A stretch of DNA of 64,000 nucleotides from Labia minor (GCA_963082975.1 OY720346.1:48518296-48582295); one strand, 5' to 3'; positions 10,295 through 23,546 are shown, numbered from the stretch's first letter. Numbers and translations are program-made. The notes: generated by a model from the sequence alone, not told the origin.

Positions 10295-13010
10295 CTATTG
10301 TGAATGAATATATATATATATATAGGCGTTTGTGTGTGTGTGGACAGATGGGAGGGGGAGAAACAGGTTGGGCCATTCCTTTAACATAATAATCTTTTGC
10401 CAATTGTAAAGCACCGTAAGCAAAACTTTATATATATAAATGGATATAAATTTATCTTTTGGACAATTTTAGAATTTTATTAGTCCATAATAAAATTATC
10501 TTTGTAATCGAGTAGAGATGTTGAAATGTGGGGGTCAAAATTAACTAATGCTAATCAATCTATCTACCATTTTTATTTAGAGATAAGAGTTAAGTTAAAA
10601 TAATAGTAATAATAATAGTAATAAAATAAAAGTAAAATTTTATATATAATGTAATATTATAAATAAGTTTATAAATATGTTTAATTGTAGATATATTAAA
10701 TTATATAATAATTGATATTATATTATTTCTATATTAATTTTTTTCTATATAATCTACAAAATAACAACAAAAAGAATAAAGTATTAATAAATAGGCTAAT
10801 TAAACTCAAAATACAAAGAAGAAGATAAAGAAGTATAATAAATGCAAATAATTTTAACATAATTTCACATAAATGCGCATAAAGTAAATAAATAGATCAA
10901 CCACATCTGCAGAGTAGTTTTAAAATTAAATTATTATTATTATTATTAAATGTTCGATACATATATAGATATATAAAATTAGAAAGTATTTAATTATATA
11001 TATATAAAATTAAATGCAATCACACATACACGATAATACATACACAAACGATAGCGATTAAATCAATTAATTTCAATTAATTTCTTTCCTGGCTCGATAG
11101 ATAGTAAAATTTATTTTATATTTCCCTTTTTTTGTTACTATAAAATTTTCAAAAAATAGGTATTTATATATATATGAAAATTAATTGTAAATATAATAAA
11201 AGATATTATTTTAAAAATGAATAATTTTTTTTTATAATAGAAAATCTATTTCTTTTAAAGTTTATAAATGTTCTGATTTTTTTTCACATTTTAGTTTTAA
11301 ATTTTATAGAAGAAGGAAAAAAAGTGTTTTTTTATCGTTTCTTCGTTAAAAACGCCTAGAAGCGTGTATCATTTCGTTCTAGACTTCTTGATTCTGGAAT
11401 TTATACCTGAACGAGGAGGACCTTGAAAGAGTTGGAAAAAAGAATATATATTTTCAAATGAAATTAGGATTCAAGGTCAATGTATGGAAAGCAATTAAGT
11501 GATTTATGAATAATTTACCTGTAATCTATTATGAATAAATTGAGCCCAACTAAATGGTCCTCAATAATATACCATCCAATTATTCGGGGATTAAGAAGTT
11601 CATATCTAATTAAATATTTTGTATTAATAATCGGAATGGATTCAACCAAAGCGAAAGAGAGAGAGAGAGAGAGCGAATGAGATAGAATGTACCATATTAA
11701 CCCATGCCCTAATTGCCTATTATATTTATGTAGTACAAACACTTTATGAAAATATCTCATACAATCTAATATGAAATTCGAAAATGTGTATAATTTGTTA
11801 AATTATTAAAACAAAAATAAGAATAATAAATAATTAAAACTAGGAATTTTCTAACCAAAATCAAATATACTATATAAGAAATGAATCATTTGATAATCTT
11901 GAAACAAACTTAAGTCCTGCTTTGTTTTTTTATTTTTTATTTTTTTGTTTTTTTGTTTTTAATGGCATTATGATTATCTAGGGAATGGATCAGTCATATT
12001 ATTATATAGATAATAATAATTCTTGCTAATGGAATTTAAAAAAACACATTTCTAAAAAAAGATTAATAATAAAAATTTTTTCATACCTTGAGTCATATAA
12101 TTATATAAATGTTATTAAAAAAAATCATCAAAAATACATTTGTATTTAAATTGTTGATGAAATTAATGATCCTTTGGTGATTAATTTAAAATAAATTAAA
12201 ATATGTATAAATATAAATGATAATGAAATGAAATTTATATAATTTTCTGAGTTAAAAATTTGTGTTAAAATATTTTAAAAATAGGTTGTTTTATTTTAGT
12301 GTAAATTTACACAAATTAAAAATATTAATAATTAAAATCAAAATAATAATAATAATCATAATAATAATAAAAATTTACTATGAGATCTAATAGATGATAT
12401 AACATATATAAATATTTATAATTTTATTATCAATAAATATTATCTAAAATATTAATTAATTAAAATTATTTTAAACTATAAATGTAAATCACCTTATTTA
12501 AATTAAATTTTCTAATTAATTTAATTTAAATGCCATAAATAATATTTTTTTTTTTTTTTGAAATTTTAATTACGAAGCAGTGTTTATTTGGTTATCTATA
12601 AATAGGCGAATATTTATTTTAAATACCATTTTCACAGTCAATTAATTTGATAGGTATTAGGAGTCATACAAAGCTTCAACAATTCACAAATTGCCAATTT
12701 AATTAAAAAAGAAAATAATAAATAAATAAATATAAAATAAATTAAATGAACAGATGAATAAAAATCAAATTTGCATTTTTAATTATGAATTAAATGAATA
12801 AAAATGCTAATAAATAAAAAAATTTCAAAGAATGATTTCCGACTATTGTCAAATTGTCAAATGAAGGACGAAGAGAACAAAAAGGGAATGGGGAAAGGGA
12901 TGGAGGGTGTAAGAGAGCGAGAGAGGTAAAATAAAAAAAAGTTCATAATTGAAAATGGCATTAATTAAAAAAAAAAAAAAAGAATCCGAGTCAAATTTCA
13001 GACTTGAATT
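10295..13010. other. AT-rich DNA without a recognisable gene
   Basis: Starts with the 3' flank of the LTR element, including short (TA)n and (TG)n tracts at 10309-10342. The rest is AT-rich with (AAT)n-like stretches and a short (GA)n at 11656-11673. I see nothing that looks like an exon or an element end. Confidence 0.75.
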
Positions 13011-13365
13011 GTTTGACCTATGACTGTGCCAAGTGAATGGCTTTCACTCAATGCTTATTTTCATTTGGCATACGAACGAACGAACGAACGACAGGGACAA
13101 TGTAAGTTATTTATCAATCGAGTGCCAACCTGGCTGGGTCCGAAATCCCTACGTCGCACTCAATAGGGCTAATTGACACAATTGGAGTCCACCGGAGAGG
13201 GGTTAGAGCACAACAGCCCAGGTGTGAATAGGCTGGAGCTTTATTTTATTTTTTTGGCTACCCTCTGATGACAGTCACCCCAAGCGGCCCTTCAAGTCAG
13301 AAAACGCGAAAAACCAGACGAAAAGTGACAGCAAATTAATTTCCAACCATCGAAGATTTCATCCT
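13011..13365. other. Complex higher-GC island, putative non-coding regulatory DNA
   Basis: Complex sequence with an (ACGA)n run at about 13075-13092, a GCTAATTGACACAATTGG stretch (13149-13166), and CAGGTG and TGACAGTCA words. There is no open frame of note on either strand. The contrast with flanking AT-rich DNA is abrupt, and homeodomain-type ATTA cores are present. Regulatory function is inferred only from composition and motifs. Confidence 0.35.
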
Positions 13366-13863
13366 GATTATTTTTTTTTTTTTTTAAATTGATCGAGTGT
13401 ATAATAGAAAAAGAACCCTCCCCACCTCCACAAAATAAAAATAAAATCAAGCATAATTAAACCTCTCTATAAAAGGGTTAGGAATGGGAACAAAAAAAAA
13501 ATAAAAGGTGTTAATCACAATCAAATCTTCTTTACCTAAAACACACATTAATTGGAAATAATATAGCTATAAATAAACCTCATTCAAAAAAAAAAATAAA
13601 ATAAAACAGTACTAATAATTACTTATTTTAAATAATTAATTCCAATAATAATTTATATATTTATTTTATTTAATTATTTATTTATAGTTTATTTTAGAGG
13701 AATATTTGATTGTGATTAACATTTTTTTTTCTTCATTAAAGATAAAATTAATTTTCTATTATAATAAATTTATTTTTTTAATAAATTATATTAATATAAA
13801 ATTAATATAAAACTTACAAATTAGTATATATCTATAAAGATATATATATATATATATATAAAA

Positions 13864-14136
13864 GCCTGTGAGTTTTGTACATTCTACGCAAGGTCAGCGC
13901 CTATCAAGTCGGATATATTAATAGGTGTCCTATGATCAGTAGAACGGGTTCTATTGCCTTGATTTTCTTGTTCGGCGGCGCTACTTTTTTTCAATAAGCT
14001 TCCCAATTTTTACCACGAGGCTGTGTTGACTACGACTAGATCACAGTTAGAGAAATTCCCTTGTCAGGCTCAGGACTTGTACCCGGGACCATGATTATGT
14101 GAGTCAACGCTGTTGCCTGCCAACCTGTAGCGCCTT
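13864..14136 (-). mobile_element. tRNA-derived SINE
   Basis: Read on the minus strand, the first ~75 bases resemble a tRNA. An A-box-like TTGGCAGGCAACAGC (complement of 14109-14123) is followed by GACTCACATAATCATGG (a CAT anticodon-like loop), CCCGGG and a B-box-like GGGTACAAGTCC (complement of 14073-14084). About 200 bases of unrelated body follow, and the unit ends against a (TA)n tract at 13845-13863. Another (TA)n abuts the 5' end. The layout fits a SINE transcribed by RNA polymerase III. The parental tRNA type (perhaps Met) is a guess, and only this copy is present. Confidence 0.6.
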
Positions 14137-15837
14137 ATATATATATATATATTTAATACTCTCATGTTTAAAAATTATACTTTACCAATATAAATTTGTT
14201 TTCTCTATATAAATACTTAAATATTAATTTAATAAAAAAAAATAATATAGTAATTATATATATATGTATATGGTTAATATTCAATCAATAAATTATTGTT
14301 ATTTAATGTTAAACGTTTTCATGTGGAAAGACGGGAAGGATCCCTTTTGAAAAGAATCATTTATTCCTTGCTTAGGAATTATCGTAATTCTTTTGGTTCA
14401 TTGAATAGTGAGGTGTATGTATGTTGGTGATGTTTCGTGTCGGATGGACACGAATAGGGCGCGGGAATGGTATGAGGGAAACAGTGGAGAGTGGTAAAGA
14501 GGGGGGGGGGAAACAAGAAGAAATAGGGAACTCTTTAAATCCATCTTCTTTTGGGTGAAAAATCAAAGAAGGGATTATGACTAAACATCCTGTGCTGAGT
14601 GAACCCCTCTATTATTTCCTTTCTGCCTATTGATCGGCAGTTCATAAAGGAATCGAATAACCTGAACTAATTTGTCTCATCAAATTGCTGTACATACATT
14701 TTATTTGGCGGAGAAAGAGAATGGGGGGTGGGGAGTAAGGAGTGGAAGAACCACAGAATGGTTGATTCCTTTTATACAATCATTTATTGAAATATTTTTT
14801 CTCTTAAATTCTACATATTTATTTATTTATTGTTTAAGTATGAGAATTAATTTATAAAAAAAAAGTAGAAATTAAAAAAAAAATGTTATTTTTCCAACTG
14901 ATATTTTAATAAAGGTATTTGATTAAATAATCAATTGTTTTTTTAATGAAAATAATAATAATTATTATTATTAGTATTATTATTTGATTTATTAGAATCG
15001 AACATAAATCTATGACTATTGTCCTTTAATTATAGTTTTGTATTTATTTATTAATGTCATTTTTAAAATTTATATTTGACTAAAATCATTCCTTGTGCTC
15101 ATTTTTTTTTTTTTTATTTAAGCTATGATTAATTTTTTTTCTTTTTCAGAATTAAATATAATACATTTAATAAATTAAATTTTTTAATATAATTCATTAA
15201 TGAGTAGAAAAAAATATCAACGATAAAACATTTGTTTTAATTAGTAGGATTTATCTCAATATAATTTTATAGAAAAAATAATTAATAAAAATTTAAAAAG
15301 ATTCATATAAAAAAATATAAAAAATCTAATATCTGATTAATAATTGATTTTAAATATTTTCAATAATATATAATAATTATATATTATTCAATTAATTCTT
15401 TCAAAAAAAAAATCTTATATTTTGTTATTTTTCATTAATATATTAATTTTTTTATTTTTTTTTTTTTAATTTTTATTTTACTTATTAGATATTTTGTACC
15501 TTTTTTGTATTACAAAAAAAAAATTGAACTAATTTAATTAGAATCAATTTTAGATAAAGTTTAATTAAAACTTTGCCATTAAAAAACAAAACAAAAAAAA
15601 AAACACATATAATATATGAAATAAAATATAAAATGTTCTCTGATTATTATTCATAAAGAAGGCTTTTATGAAAGTATTAAAATTTTAATGTTGCATAATT
15701 TGTCTTGTTCTCAGATGCATATATTTAATAGAAAACCGGATCGAATGAGGGGTGTGAGGAGGGGGAGGGCAGGAGGACGAGGAAAGAGAATATTATTATT
15801 TTTCCATACAAATTTTATGTATATGAATACGAAACAA

Positions 15838-15875
<38 letters not shown>

Positions 15876-17634
15876 GAATTCACCCTTAGGAGTCCACAAA
15901 CCGCCCCCGCAATACTCCTCATCCTCTAATTCACCTCATTTTATATTACCTTTTAATGATTCGGATATAAAATTATTACTATTTAATTATGAATATTAAA
16001 TTTCGTTGTTATAATAACTTTTCGTCGGATTTCGATTTTATTATACCTTCATCCACCTCACTCCATCCCCTCTTGCCTTACCTCTTCCAATCCTTCTCGG
16101 CACCCTTATTAAGAACTATATAATAAGTTTTTTTTTTGTATTATTATTATTATTAATTAAAGTCTTAAAAAATTATTAACATAAAAATTCACTCAGAAGA
16201 GCATTAAATATAATTTTGTATATCGTATTATCAAAGATTATTATGTAATGATAATTAAAAAAATAAAAAATAAAAAAAGAAGATTGTGTGTGTGTGTCTG
16301 TCTGCGAATTTTTTTTTTTTAATATTATTTTATATAAGTGTTGAGAGAATCAAGGACGGGTGGATGGATAGATAAATGAATAGATGTATAAATCATATTA
16401 TTATAATAATTAATATAGTTTTATATTATATAGTCCTACTGAATTCAATGATTTTTGTCTCTATTTAAAAACAAGAACATTCCTACAGCCATCCCTATCC
16501 TGAGCCTCCATACCTTTCATCAATTTTAATTCGCACATATCTCATTTTATATTATTTTCCTACCGCCTTTGTATATTAAAGGACCATTGGACAAAAACAT
16601 ACATAAATAATGGAAAATTCAAGTAGATCTCTGCAGTTATGTCCATTAAGGTAAATCATTTTCTATATATTGTTTCAACCCTAATTTTAAATTTTAACAA
16701 TATTTGCAATCAAATCGATTGAGTCCAATCGGGTAAGCAGAAGTTACTGATCAATCCCATTGGGTATAAAAGATTTCTAGATTAGTAATTTAATAATTTA
16801 AATTGCATTATATCATTTACATTTTAGATAATATTTTATTTTATGTTTTTACTTATTGATAAATGAATTAGTTTAATTATAAAAAATAATAATTAATTAA
16901 AATTTATTTTTGCAAAATAAAATTGTATTTCAAACAATTTTTTTAGAAATAATCAAAAATAATATTTATCTCAAATCCAATATATAATATATATATATTA
17001 TATATAATTTTTTTTCATATAATATGTTAGTATAATTAAAAAATAAATAATTGAAATTGAAATTTATAAAATAAATATTAATAACAAAAATTAACGATAT
17101 GAATAGTTTATAGTAGTATAGTAAAGGTGTTCCCGTTTCAGTACTTAGAATAATAAAAATCCTATAATGCTAATAAAAGGTTTATATTTCAAATTCATAA
17201 AAATAATAATAATAATTCATAAATAAGTAGAGTAGGTGGATGGATAGAAGGGAATGGTTGTAAGGTATGATTTAAATCAAGTCTTTTAAGTGATTAGAAA
17301 GAAAAATAAAAAGAGAGAGGGTGTTTTTGTTAAAAACCAGAACTGTACTCACTCAACTGCTATAAATCATGTACCCGATTTGGAATATAAAAAAAAAGAA
17401 AGACGTCCTACTCATCTATTGGCAGGCGGATAAATACACCAGGGCTACAAATCTTGTTTTATTAATTTTAATGTCGCGACCATTAAGCAAGGGAGCAACT
17501 TTTATGAGGGTACCTGGAGAAGAATTTGTCCAACCGAAGAGTGAGTGAAATAGAGAGAGAGAGAGAGATGGATCTATCTATAAGCAGACAAAAGAGTACA
17601 AGGCTCCATATATTATTATTATAAATATATTTAT

Positions 17635-17665
<31 letters not shown>

Positions 17666-17910
17666 AAGGGTAAAAGAGGAAATATTAATGATGGTTATTT
17701 TAAATTAAAATAAAATAAAATATGATTAAAAATGTAAAGTTTTTTAGTGATCAAATGAATAAAGAAATGGAAATGGTGAATTATATTATTATTATAATAT
17801 GAGCTTGAAGTAAATGATAAGATTTATACATGTATTAAATTGATACAATCTTGTATTTATAATATAAAATACATTTATTTAGAATAAATTAATTATAGAT
17901 TATATATATT
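14137..17910. other. AT-rich DNA with two weak complex patches
   Basis: Mostly low-complexity AT-rich DNA. Patches of more complex sequence occur at 14330-14780 and 17290-17600; the latter has TTTATTAATTTTAATGTCG and CATTAAGCAAGG words suggestive of homeodomain sites. (TA)n tracts lie at 15843-15872 and 17639-17665. No supported gene. Confidence 0.6.
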
Positions 17911-18426
17911 TACTATCTCGCCGTGTGTGTGTGTGTATTTATGTATGTATGTATGTATGTATGTGTGTATGTAGACAAGATTACGCAAAAATGAATAATA
18001 ATGAAATTTGGTATTTGGGCATTATTCAAATTTCGTAGTTTTCTATTAACATTTGAGAAATGTAGCTCAACCGGAAGAGGGTCACTTACCACGTTCTAAT
18101 TTTTTTACTCTAAAGTGACCGTAAAAATAAAGTGTTTAATATGATGATGTTTGACATGATTAAAAATTGTATAAAACTGCTATATATAGAATTTCAGCTG
18201 GATTGAACCGCTGAAAGTTCCGGAATTAATTTTTTAACACTGCAAATCACGCGCCAGCACGTGACGTGGTGACATCAACAAATAGCCTAAGACGCGCTGG
18301 TTTATTAAATATAATTTATTAATTTTAATTTTTAATTATTTATAATATAATTTATAATTAATTTTTCATTTAAATATGTTATTTAATCCAATACAAATTG
18401 CGAGATAGCCGAGTGGAGACACTCCA
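17911..18426 (+). mobile_element. Helentron-like non-autonomous element, family A copy 1
   Basis: The 5' end reads TACTATCTCGCC and is followed by a (GT)n/(GTAT)n tract (17922-17970). The 3' end carries the inverse word GCGAGATAG (18400-18408), then a small hairpin TGGAG-ACA-CTCCA at the border. A terminal 5' repeat, a subterminal 3' repeat followed by a hairpin, and an internal microsatellite are the features described for Helentron-derived HINE/DINE-1 elements. The body is homologous, inverted, to 40044-40687. Compared with that copy it lacks the stretch between the 5' repeat and the microsatellite. Too short to encode any protein. Confidence 0.65.
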
Positions 18427-18493
18427 CCATATTTTATAATAGGATAAGAAATCAAGTAAATTTATATATTTATATGTATATAAATAATAATAA

Positions 18494-18582
18494 AGGTGGC
18501 TTAGGATATGGACGATTGGAGGAATGTGATTGCTGCAGTCAAAGTATTCTCTCAGGCCACAGAAATAGATAAATAGATATAA
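18494..18582 (+). mobile_element. LINE 3' tail fragment
   Basis: Contains GACGATTGGAGGAATGTG...GCTGCAGTC...GCCACAGAAATAGATAAATAGATA, matching the extreme 3' end of the LINE at 54832-55085 (GGAGAAATGTGGTTGCTGCGGCC...AGCCACAGAGATATATAGATA). This is a 5'-truncated, decayed copy ending in a GATA-type tail. Confidence 0.65.
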
Positions 18583-20020
18583 TCAAATTTGATTTGAATA
18601 TTCATATTGGATAAAATTATTTATAAACATTGTATATAATTATAAAATTTATTTATTATTTTAAGATTGACTTTAAGATTTAAAAATTTACAATTAATAT
18701 AAATCTCTGAAATTAAAACAAATCAGTATATATATTTTATATATATATATATATTGAAAATAATAATATAATTAATTTAAATCCCACTAATAAAAAAGAT
18801 ATAATTTAAAAATTGTTTAATAAAAATATAATAAAAATCAAGTTAATGAATTTAAATCTCATAATAAAAATAAAAATAAATTTCCCCTCTCCCCTCGGTC
18901 CCTAAAAAATTACAATATTATGTAATTAAAATTTTTTTTATTATATAAAATTTTACAAAAAAAAGTACAAATACAAAATTAAACTCCAGTTTTATTTAAG
19001 AGTCTTACTGTTATTTTTTGTGACCATAGATAATTGTATAGTAGATAATTGTATAGATTGAGTGTTAGTTAATTGCTTTTGATTTATTTTCCATATCAAA
19101 GTCTTTTGTTTTGAAAACTTATATTTATATATCAGTTTATTGGTGAGAAAATTTTAAAATAATGTAAACTTCTAATTTGTTTTATGGAGTTGAAAAAAAA
19201 AAAGAAAAGAGAAAGGATGGATGAATGGATTTTGTTTTGAAAATCACTTTTGTGTTAGATATCGTAATTCGAAAAATGTAATTTATGTCTGTACTTTATA
19301 AAATGGCATTTAAATAGAATGAATTTGTTGAGTGGTTAAGGGTGGATTCGAATGAGAATGGGATATAGGAAAACAGTGGAGGGGGAAATATATTATAATA
19401 GAATTTTTATAAAATATTCTGTGGAATTTATATTTTTTATTCATTTATATTATTATTATTATTATTATTATACGTGTTATCAAAATTAACTGATTTTTAT
19501 ATATAATTATTTAATATTTTTATATATAATTATTTAACTTGATCCTAATTTTTAATTAATAAATATATATGTGGGTGGGAGTGAGAGAAAGAGAGAGAAA
19601 GAAGAGCGTGGTATGTAAGATATTTATAAAATGTTTATAAATTCATTTTATTTTTCTTTATTGATTTGATGGAATGATATCTATCAATAAACAAAAACAA
19701 AATTAAAATATTAAAACAATTCAAAAATCAAGGTATTTAGTTAAAATTTAATATGTTTTAAATTTAATATAAATAACATTATATAACCGGATATTTCACC
19801 TATAAATATTGCAATTTATTCTTTTGTGTGTTAATATATAACTTTTCAACAAAATTTCAATTCAGTAATCTATCATAAATATCATAAAACAAGACTATAA
19901 TCATAATAATGTCAAAAAATTGATTCTTTAAAAAGTAACGATTGTTGAAATAGGATAAATAAACACTTTAGGCATTTCATTGGGCACAGTAAACAAAAAC
20001 CATTGCTAAAATGAAGAATG
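18583..20020. other. AT-rich DNA without a recognisable gene
   Basis: Low-complexity AT-rich sequence with an (ATT)n tract at about 19447-19472 and short purine runs. Nothing else is supported. Confidence 0.75.
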
Positions 20021-20164
20021 AATAAATTGAAGCACGAACTATTGCAACATCCAGGCTATTCGCCAGATTTAGCTCCCCCCAACTTCTGGCTCTTCTCACA
20101 CCTCAAATATTGCGTGGAATTGGTTTCTTCATTTTCCTTCCGCGAACTTATTGAACAATCTATT
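20021..20164 (+). pseudogene. mariner-type transposase relic
   Basis: A 48-codon stretch translates to NKLKHELLQHPGYSPDLAPP..., followed by NFWLFSHLKYC and SFRELIEQ. This is the C-terminal part of the mariner catalytic core: the PxYSPDLAP block carries the third catalytic aspartate (D34D family), followed by the usual LFxHLK. Upstream, the frame is interrupted by stops and a probable frameshift. Downstream it runs into a (TA)n tract. No inverted terminal repeats are apparent, so the copy is dead and truncated. Confidence 0.85.
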
Positions 20165-22330
20165 ATATATATATATATATATATGTTATGACTGGAGTAA
20201 CAAACAGTTTTGTTGTAACTACCATAAGTTGGAACATTAACATTAAATGTTGTGATTAAATATCATATGTTCTGAAAAAAGTTATTGTGACGGCCTTGTA
20301 GTGCAATTTTTTAAAAAAATTTCAAAATAACTCTTCTATAAACCTTGAATAAAGTTTCTTGACACGTTTTGTTTTCCCTCTCTCTTTCTCTCTTACCGGC
20401 TGAGTGATTTGTCAATTTCCAGCTAAACATAACAGTTTTTCATGAAAAAGATTTCAGAATTTAATGGAGATCCAAGAAAACCGGATGTATTTTTTTTTTT
20501 ATTCTCACACTTTTTTTTATTTTATTTTTTATATCTTTGTGTATGTGTTCTTGTTGTGATTATTATTATACTCTCATCTTGTCGAACATGGACCTCAATG
20601 GGGAATCCGTAAAGTCTCTTTTAATAATGCCAAAGTCACGTACTATCCAGAGTGGCATTAAAATGGCAATTATCAATTGTAAACAATGCCCCCACCAACA
20701 GGTGTTTCATAATGTCAACAATTAACTTTTCACATGCGGATTAGGATTATTGTTTGGTTTCATGAATCCACCTAACATATTTTTTTTTTTCATTTCTAAT
20801 AAAATTCTGACTTTTTTGTTGGTTACTAAAAAAAAAATTAAAATGAAAGTGAAAATAGAGAATATATCAAACAAAAAAAAAATAAATAATTATCTTTCAG
20901 TAAATGGGTTACAATAGTTATTTGTTTCTAAAGTTAATCAAAATATAAATTTATTTATTTTATAAGTATTATTATTATTATAAAATTAAAATAATTATTA
21001 TTTTAGAATTAAAACTATTATGTTTATTAATAGTAGCTCGAATGAATGGAAAAGTTTGTGTATGAAGAAACAAAAAAAGACACAGACAATATAAAAAGGA
21101 AAATGGGAGTAATAATGGAAAAGCATAGGAAGAGAGTAGAGACGGTTGGAGGAATGTGGTTCATGGCACTAAGATTCTGTGCGTTCATTAGCGCTTCAAA
21201 TATAAAATAAATAGTTAGATATTTAAAAATACATTAATTTAATTAATATAAATCCCACTAAAAAAGGAAATTTTTAATAAACTTATATATTTATATAGTT
21301 AATATCAAATTAATTGATTTAAATTTCATTAAATTAAAAAAAAATATTTAAATATTAATTTAAATCCCATTAATAATATATATATATATATATTTCTCAA
21401 AAGATAAATATATTATAAAAATAAACTTTTATTAATTAAATCCTTAAAATAAGAAGGAAAAAAAAATATTCATTCCTCTTTCTCCTACCACTTCAAAATA
21501 AATTTTAATATTATTAATTTCATAATTATTTTAATTATAATTAATATTTAAAAAGCATTCAAACCTATTTAAGCTAATATATAATATAATTTATTAAAAT
21601 ATTTATATTATGTGTTTATAAATGCGCATTAACTTTCTTATCTTTATATTTTTTCAGGTCAGATAAGTCAAATAAGGATATTCATTTTTATTATTATTGT
21701 TTTTTTTTCTTATATATCTAAAATACTTTCTTTTATGAAAATAAGGGAAATCAAAAAATAAAATAAAATAGATATACTTTCAATAATATGAATATAAAAT
21801 ATGTTTGATATTTTAATAATGTTAATACCTAATAATGTTATTTTTTATTATATATATATTTTTTTTATTTCATTGATTGTAAGTTGTATTTTTAAATGCT
21901 TAACGTCGAAATGATTAATGGATCTCTCATAGAGAATTTCATTCTCATCCGTGAATGTCGGCTTCGATTACCCCAAAAGACTTCATCATCCGCCACCTGA
22001 GTGTGTCTTATTGGGCTTCACTTTCCTTCCTTTCATCTCTAACTCCCCTCTCCCTTTACTTCCCTATCTATATCTCTACACCCACACATTTTTATGTTAA
22101 TTTTTCTTGTTGATGAACCCTATGCCCTTTTATTTTCAGAACCAAAATTTTTTCTAAGCAATTTTTATAATATAATGATGGCAATTATCTCTCGTTTAGT
22201 AAAATATCAATTTAAATATTTATGCATATTTTTTCAAAAAAAAAAAAAAAATAAATATCTAATTCAATAAATATCAAAAATAATTATAGTAAAAGGTTTA
22301 AATTAGTATTAGTAATTGAAAAAAATACTC
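20165..22330. other. AT-rich DNA with small complex patches and a LINE scrap
   Basis: Patches of complex sequence lie at 20380-20740 and 21895-22060 (for example AACGTCGAAATGATTAATGG and CATCCGCCACCTGAGTG). Neither encodes a recognisable protein: the 60-odd-codon plus-strand opening near 20537-20725 has no family resemblance. A LINE tail fragment lies at 21130-21215. Confidence 0.55.
21130..21215 (+). mobile_element. LINE 3' tail fragment
   Basis: GAGACGGTTGGAGGAATGTGG followed by a diverged version of the LINE end and an ATAAAATAAATAG tail. It matches the 3' ends at 18494-18582 and 54832-55085. Truncated and decayed. Confidence 0.55.
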
Positions 22331-22357
22331 AGGATAAGGATGGTTGGAGGAATGTAT
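22331..22357 (+). mobile_element. Short LINE 3' fragment at the Helitron border
   Basis: CAGGATAAGGATGGTTGGAG is followed by GAATGT, matching the RDAWRNVV-coding region of the LINE tails elsewhere in the window. The match stops exactly where the Helitron begins (22359), so the Helitron may have inserted into a LINE copy whose remaining part is no longer visible on the other side. Confidence 0.45.
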
Positions 22358-22358
22358 A

Positions 22359-23546
22359 TCTATAATAATAAAAGCAAGTGTAATGTGTCTGTTTGTTTGC
22401 CTGTTTGACCGAGCTCTTCAGCAAAAACTATCGCACGCAGGGACCTGGAATTTTTTACACGGAAGCACAAAGGGGCTGGCCACCAGACCTCGAAGCCCGA
22501 TTTTCGATTTTTTAATTAGAAAAATTTTAAAAAAATTATAAAGAATATATTATAGGCGGGTAGTGGAAATTATGTAGAACAAAAATATGTCAATAGAGGC
22601 GCTGGTGGCGATATTTGGCGGTAATTTAAATTCTGAGCAATATGCAGATAAAAATCTATTTATATTGATATTTACAATATCTCAATTGATCTTATTGGCC
22701 TTTTAAACTTTGAAAACATTCACATTACGGCCATAATTTAATACTATTAATTTTTAAGATTATGTGAGTAAATTAAGAGTAATTAAGAAAATTTGATCTC
22801 ATAATTGGATTTTCACGTAAGATTTTAATATAATATATTTTTTAATATTATTTTTATAGTAGTTTAGTGTTATGCTAATTTTATATTTTGTTTTTATTTT
22901 GTTTACTTTCATTTTTTTTAAATAAATTAATAACATTTAAAGTAGCACATAAAAAAATTAATCGAGGCAGGAAAATTGATGGGGTTTGAAATTAATAGTG
23001 ATAAGACAAAATAATTAGTATCAGAGAGAATATTTGCAAAGAATTTAAATCGAGGTTACAATCTGGAAATTATTATCAAAGGGGATCAAAATTATTAAAT
23101 TATTAATTGTATTATATGGGTGGGAGGCATGGTCTATAACCCTGGGAGATGAGAATAGATTCAGAGTATTTGAGAATAGGATTCTTCCCAGCATTTATGG
23201 GCCAAAGAAAGATGAGGAAACCGGGGAATGGCGGAGACTGAATAACAAGGAATTGCATGACCTCTATGCATCTCTAGATATAGGTCATAAAATAGAGAAG
23301 GCTGGGATCGGCAGGGCACATGGCTAGAATGGGAGAGGAAAAATATATTGGTGGGGAGTTCGATTGGAAAACGTCTGTGTGGAAGACCAATTGTGAACAG
23401 GGTGGACAATGTAGGAAGGAACGTGAGAGAGATGGGACAGGTTAGGAGTTAGATGGTTATAGCTCAGAATAGGGACACTCGGGGGGTACAGGGGGCGGAG
23501 CCCCCGTCTAGATGCGAAGAGCGACGAAGGAGCTCTGAGCAGCTAG
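22359..23546 (+). mobile_element. Non-autonomous Helitron, copy 1, carrying a LINE segment
   Basis: Begins with TCTATAATAATAAAAGCAAG after an A and ends CTAG before a T, fitting Helitron insertion between A and T with TC...CTRR ends and no target duplication. A strong GGGGGCGGAGCCCCC hairpin lies about 40 bases from the 3' end. After the start comes a TGTCTGTTTGTTTGCCTGTTTG tract and a complex segment (CCGAGCTCTTCAGC...), as in animal Helitron 5' ends. There is no Rep/helicase coding. Positions ~22955-23470 derive from a LINE. A second copy lies inverted at 59985-61184, sharing both ends and the LINE segment. Confidence 0.8.
22955..23470 (+). pseudogene. LINE reverse transcriptase C-terminal relic captured in the Helitron
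   Basis: A first open piece reads KLIEAGKLMGFEINSDKTK (~22955-23011), the conserved end of a non-LTR reverse transcriptase palm domain. A second piece after ~23110 reads RFRVFENRILPSIYGPKKDE then TGEWRRLNNKELHDLYASLD, the well-known post-RT tail of invertebrate LINEs. The AGHVARM, GRP..RW and RDAWRN-type blocks that normally follow are present but broken by frame changes. The segment between the two pieces is shortened. The same structure in 59985-61184 shows it was acquired before the Helitron copies separated. The exact LINE clade is not resolved. Confidence 0.75.

Noticed and set aside
18400..18420. tRNA A-box-like word TAGCCGAGTGG
   Set aside because: It belongs to the 3' inverted word and hairpin of the Helentron-like element, has no B box or cloverleaf, and the other copy has TAGTCGAGTGG in the same place.
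23161..23409. 82-codon minus-strand frame in the Helitron (and its twin at 60124-60420 on plus)
   Set aside because: Antisense of the captured LINE segment, which makes sense only in the other orientation.
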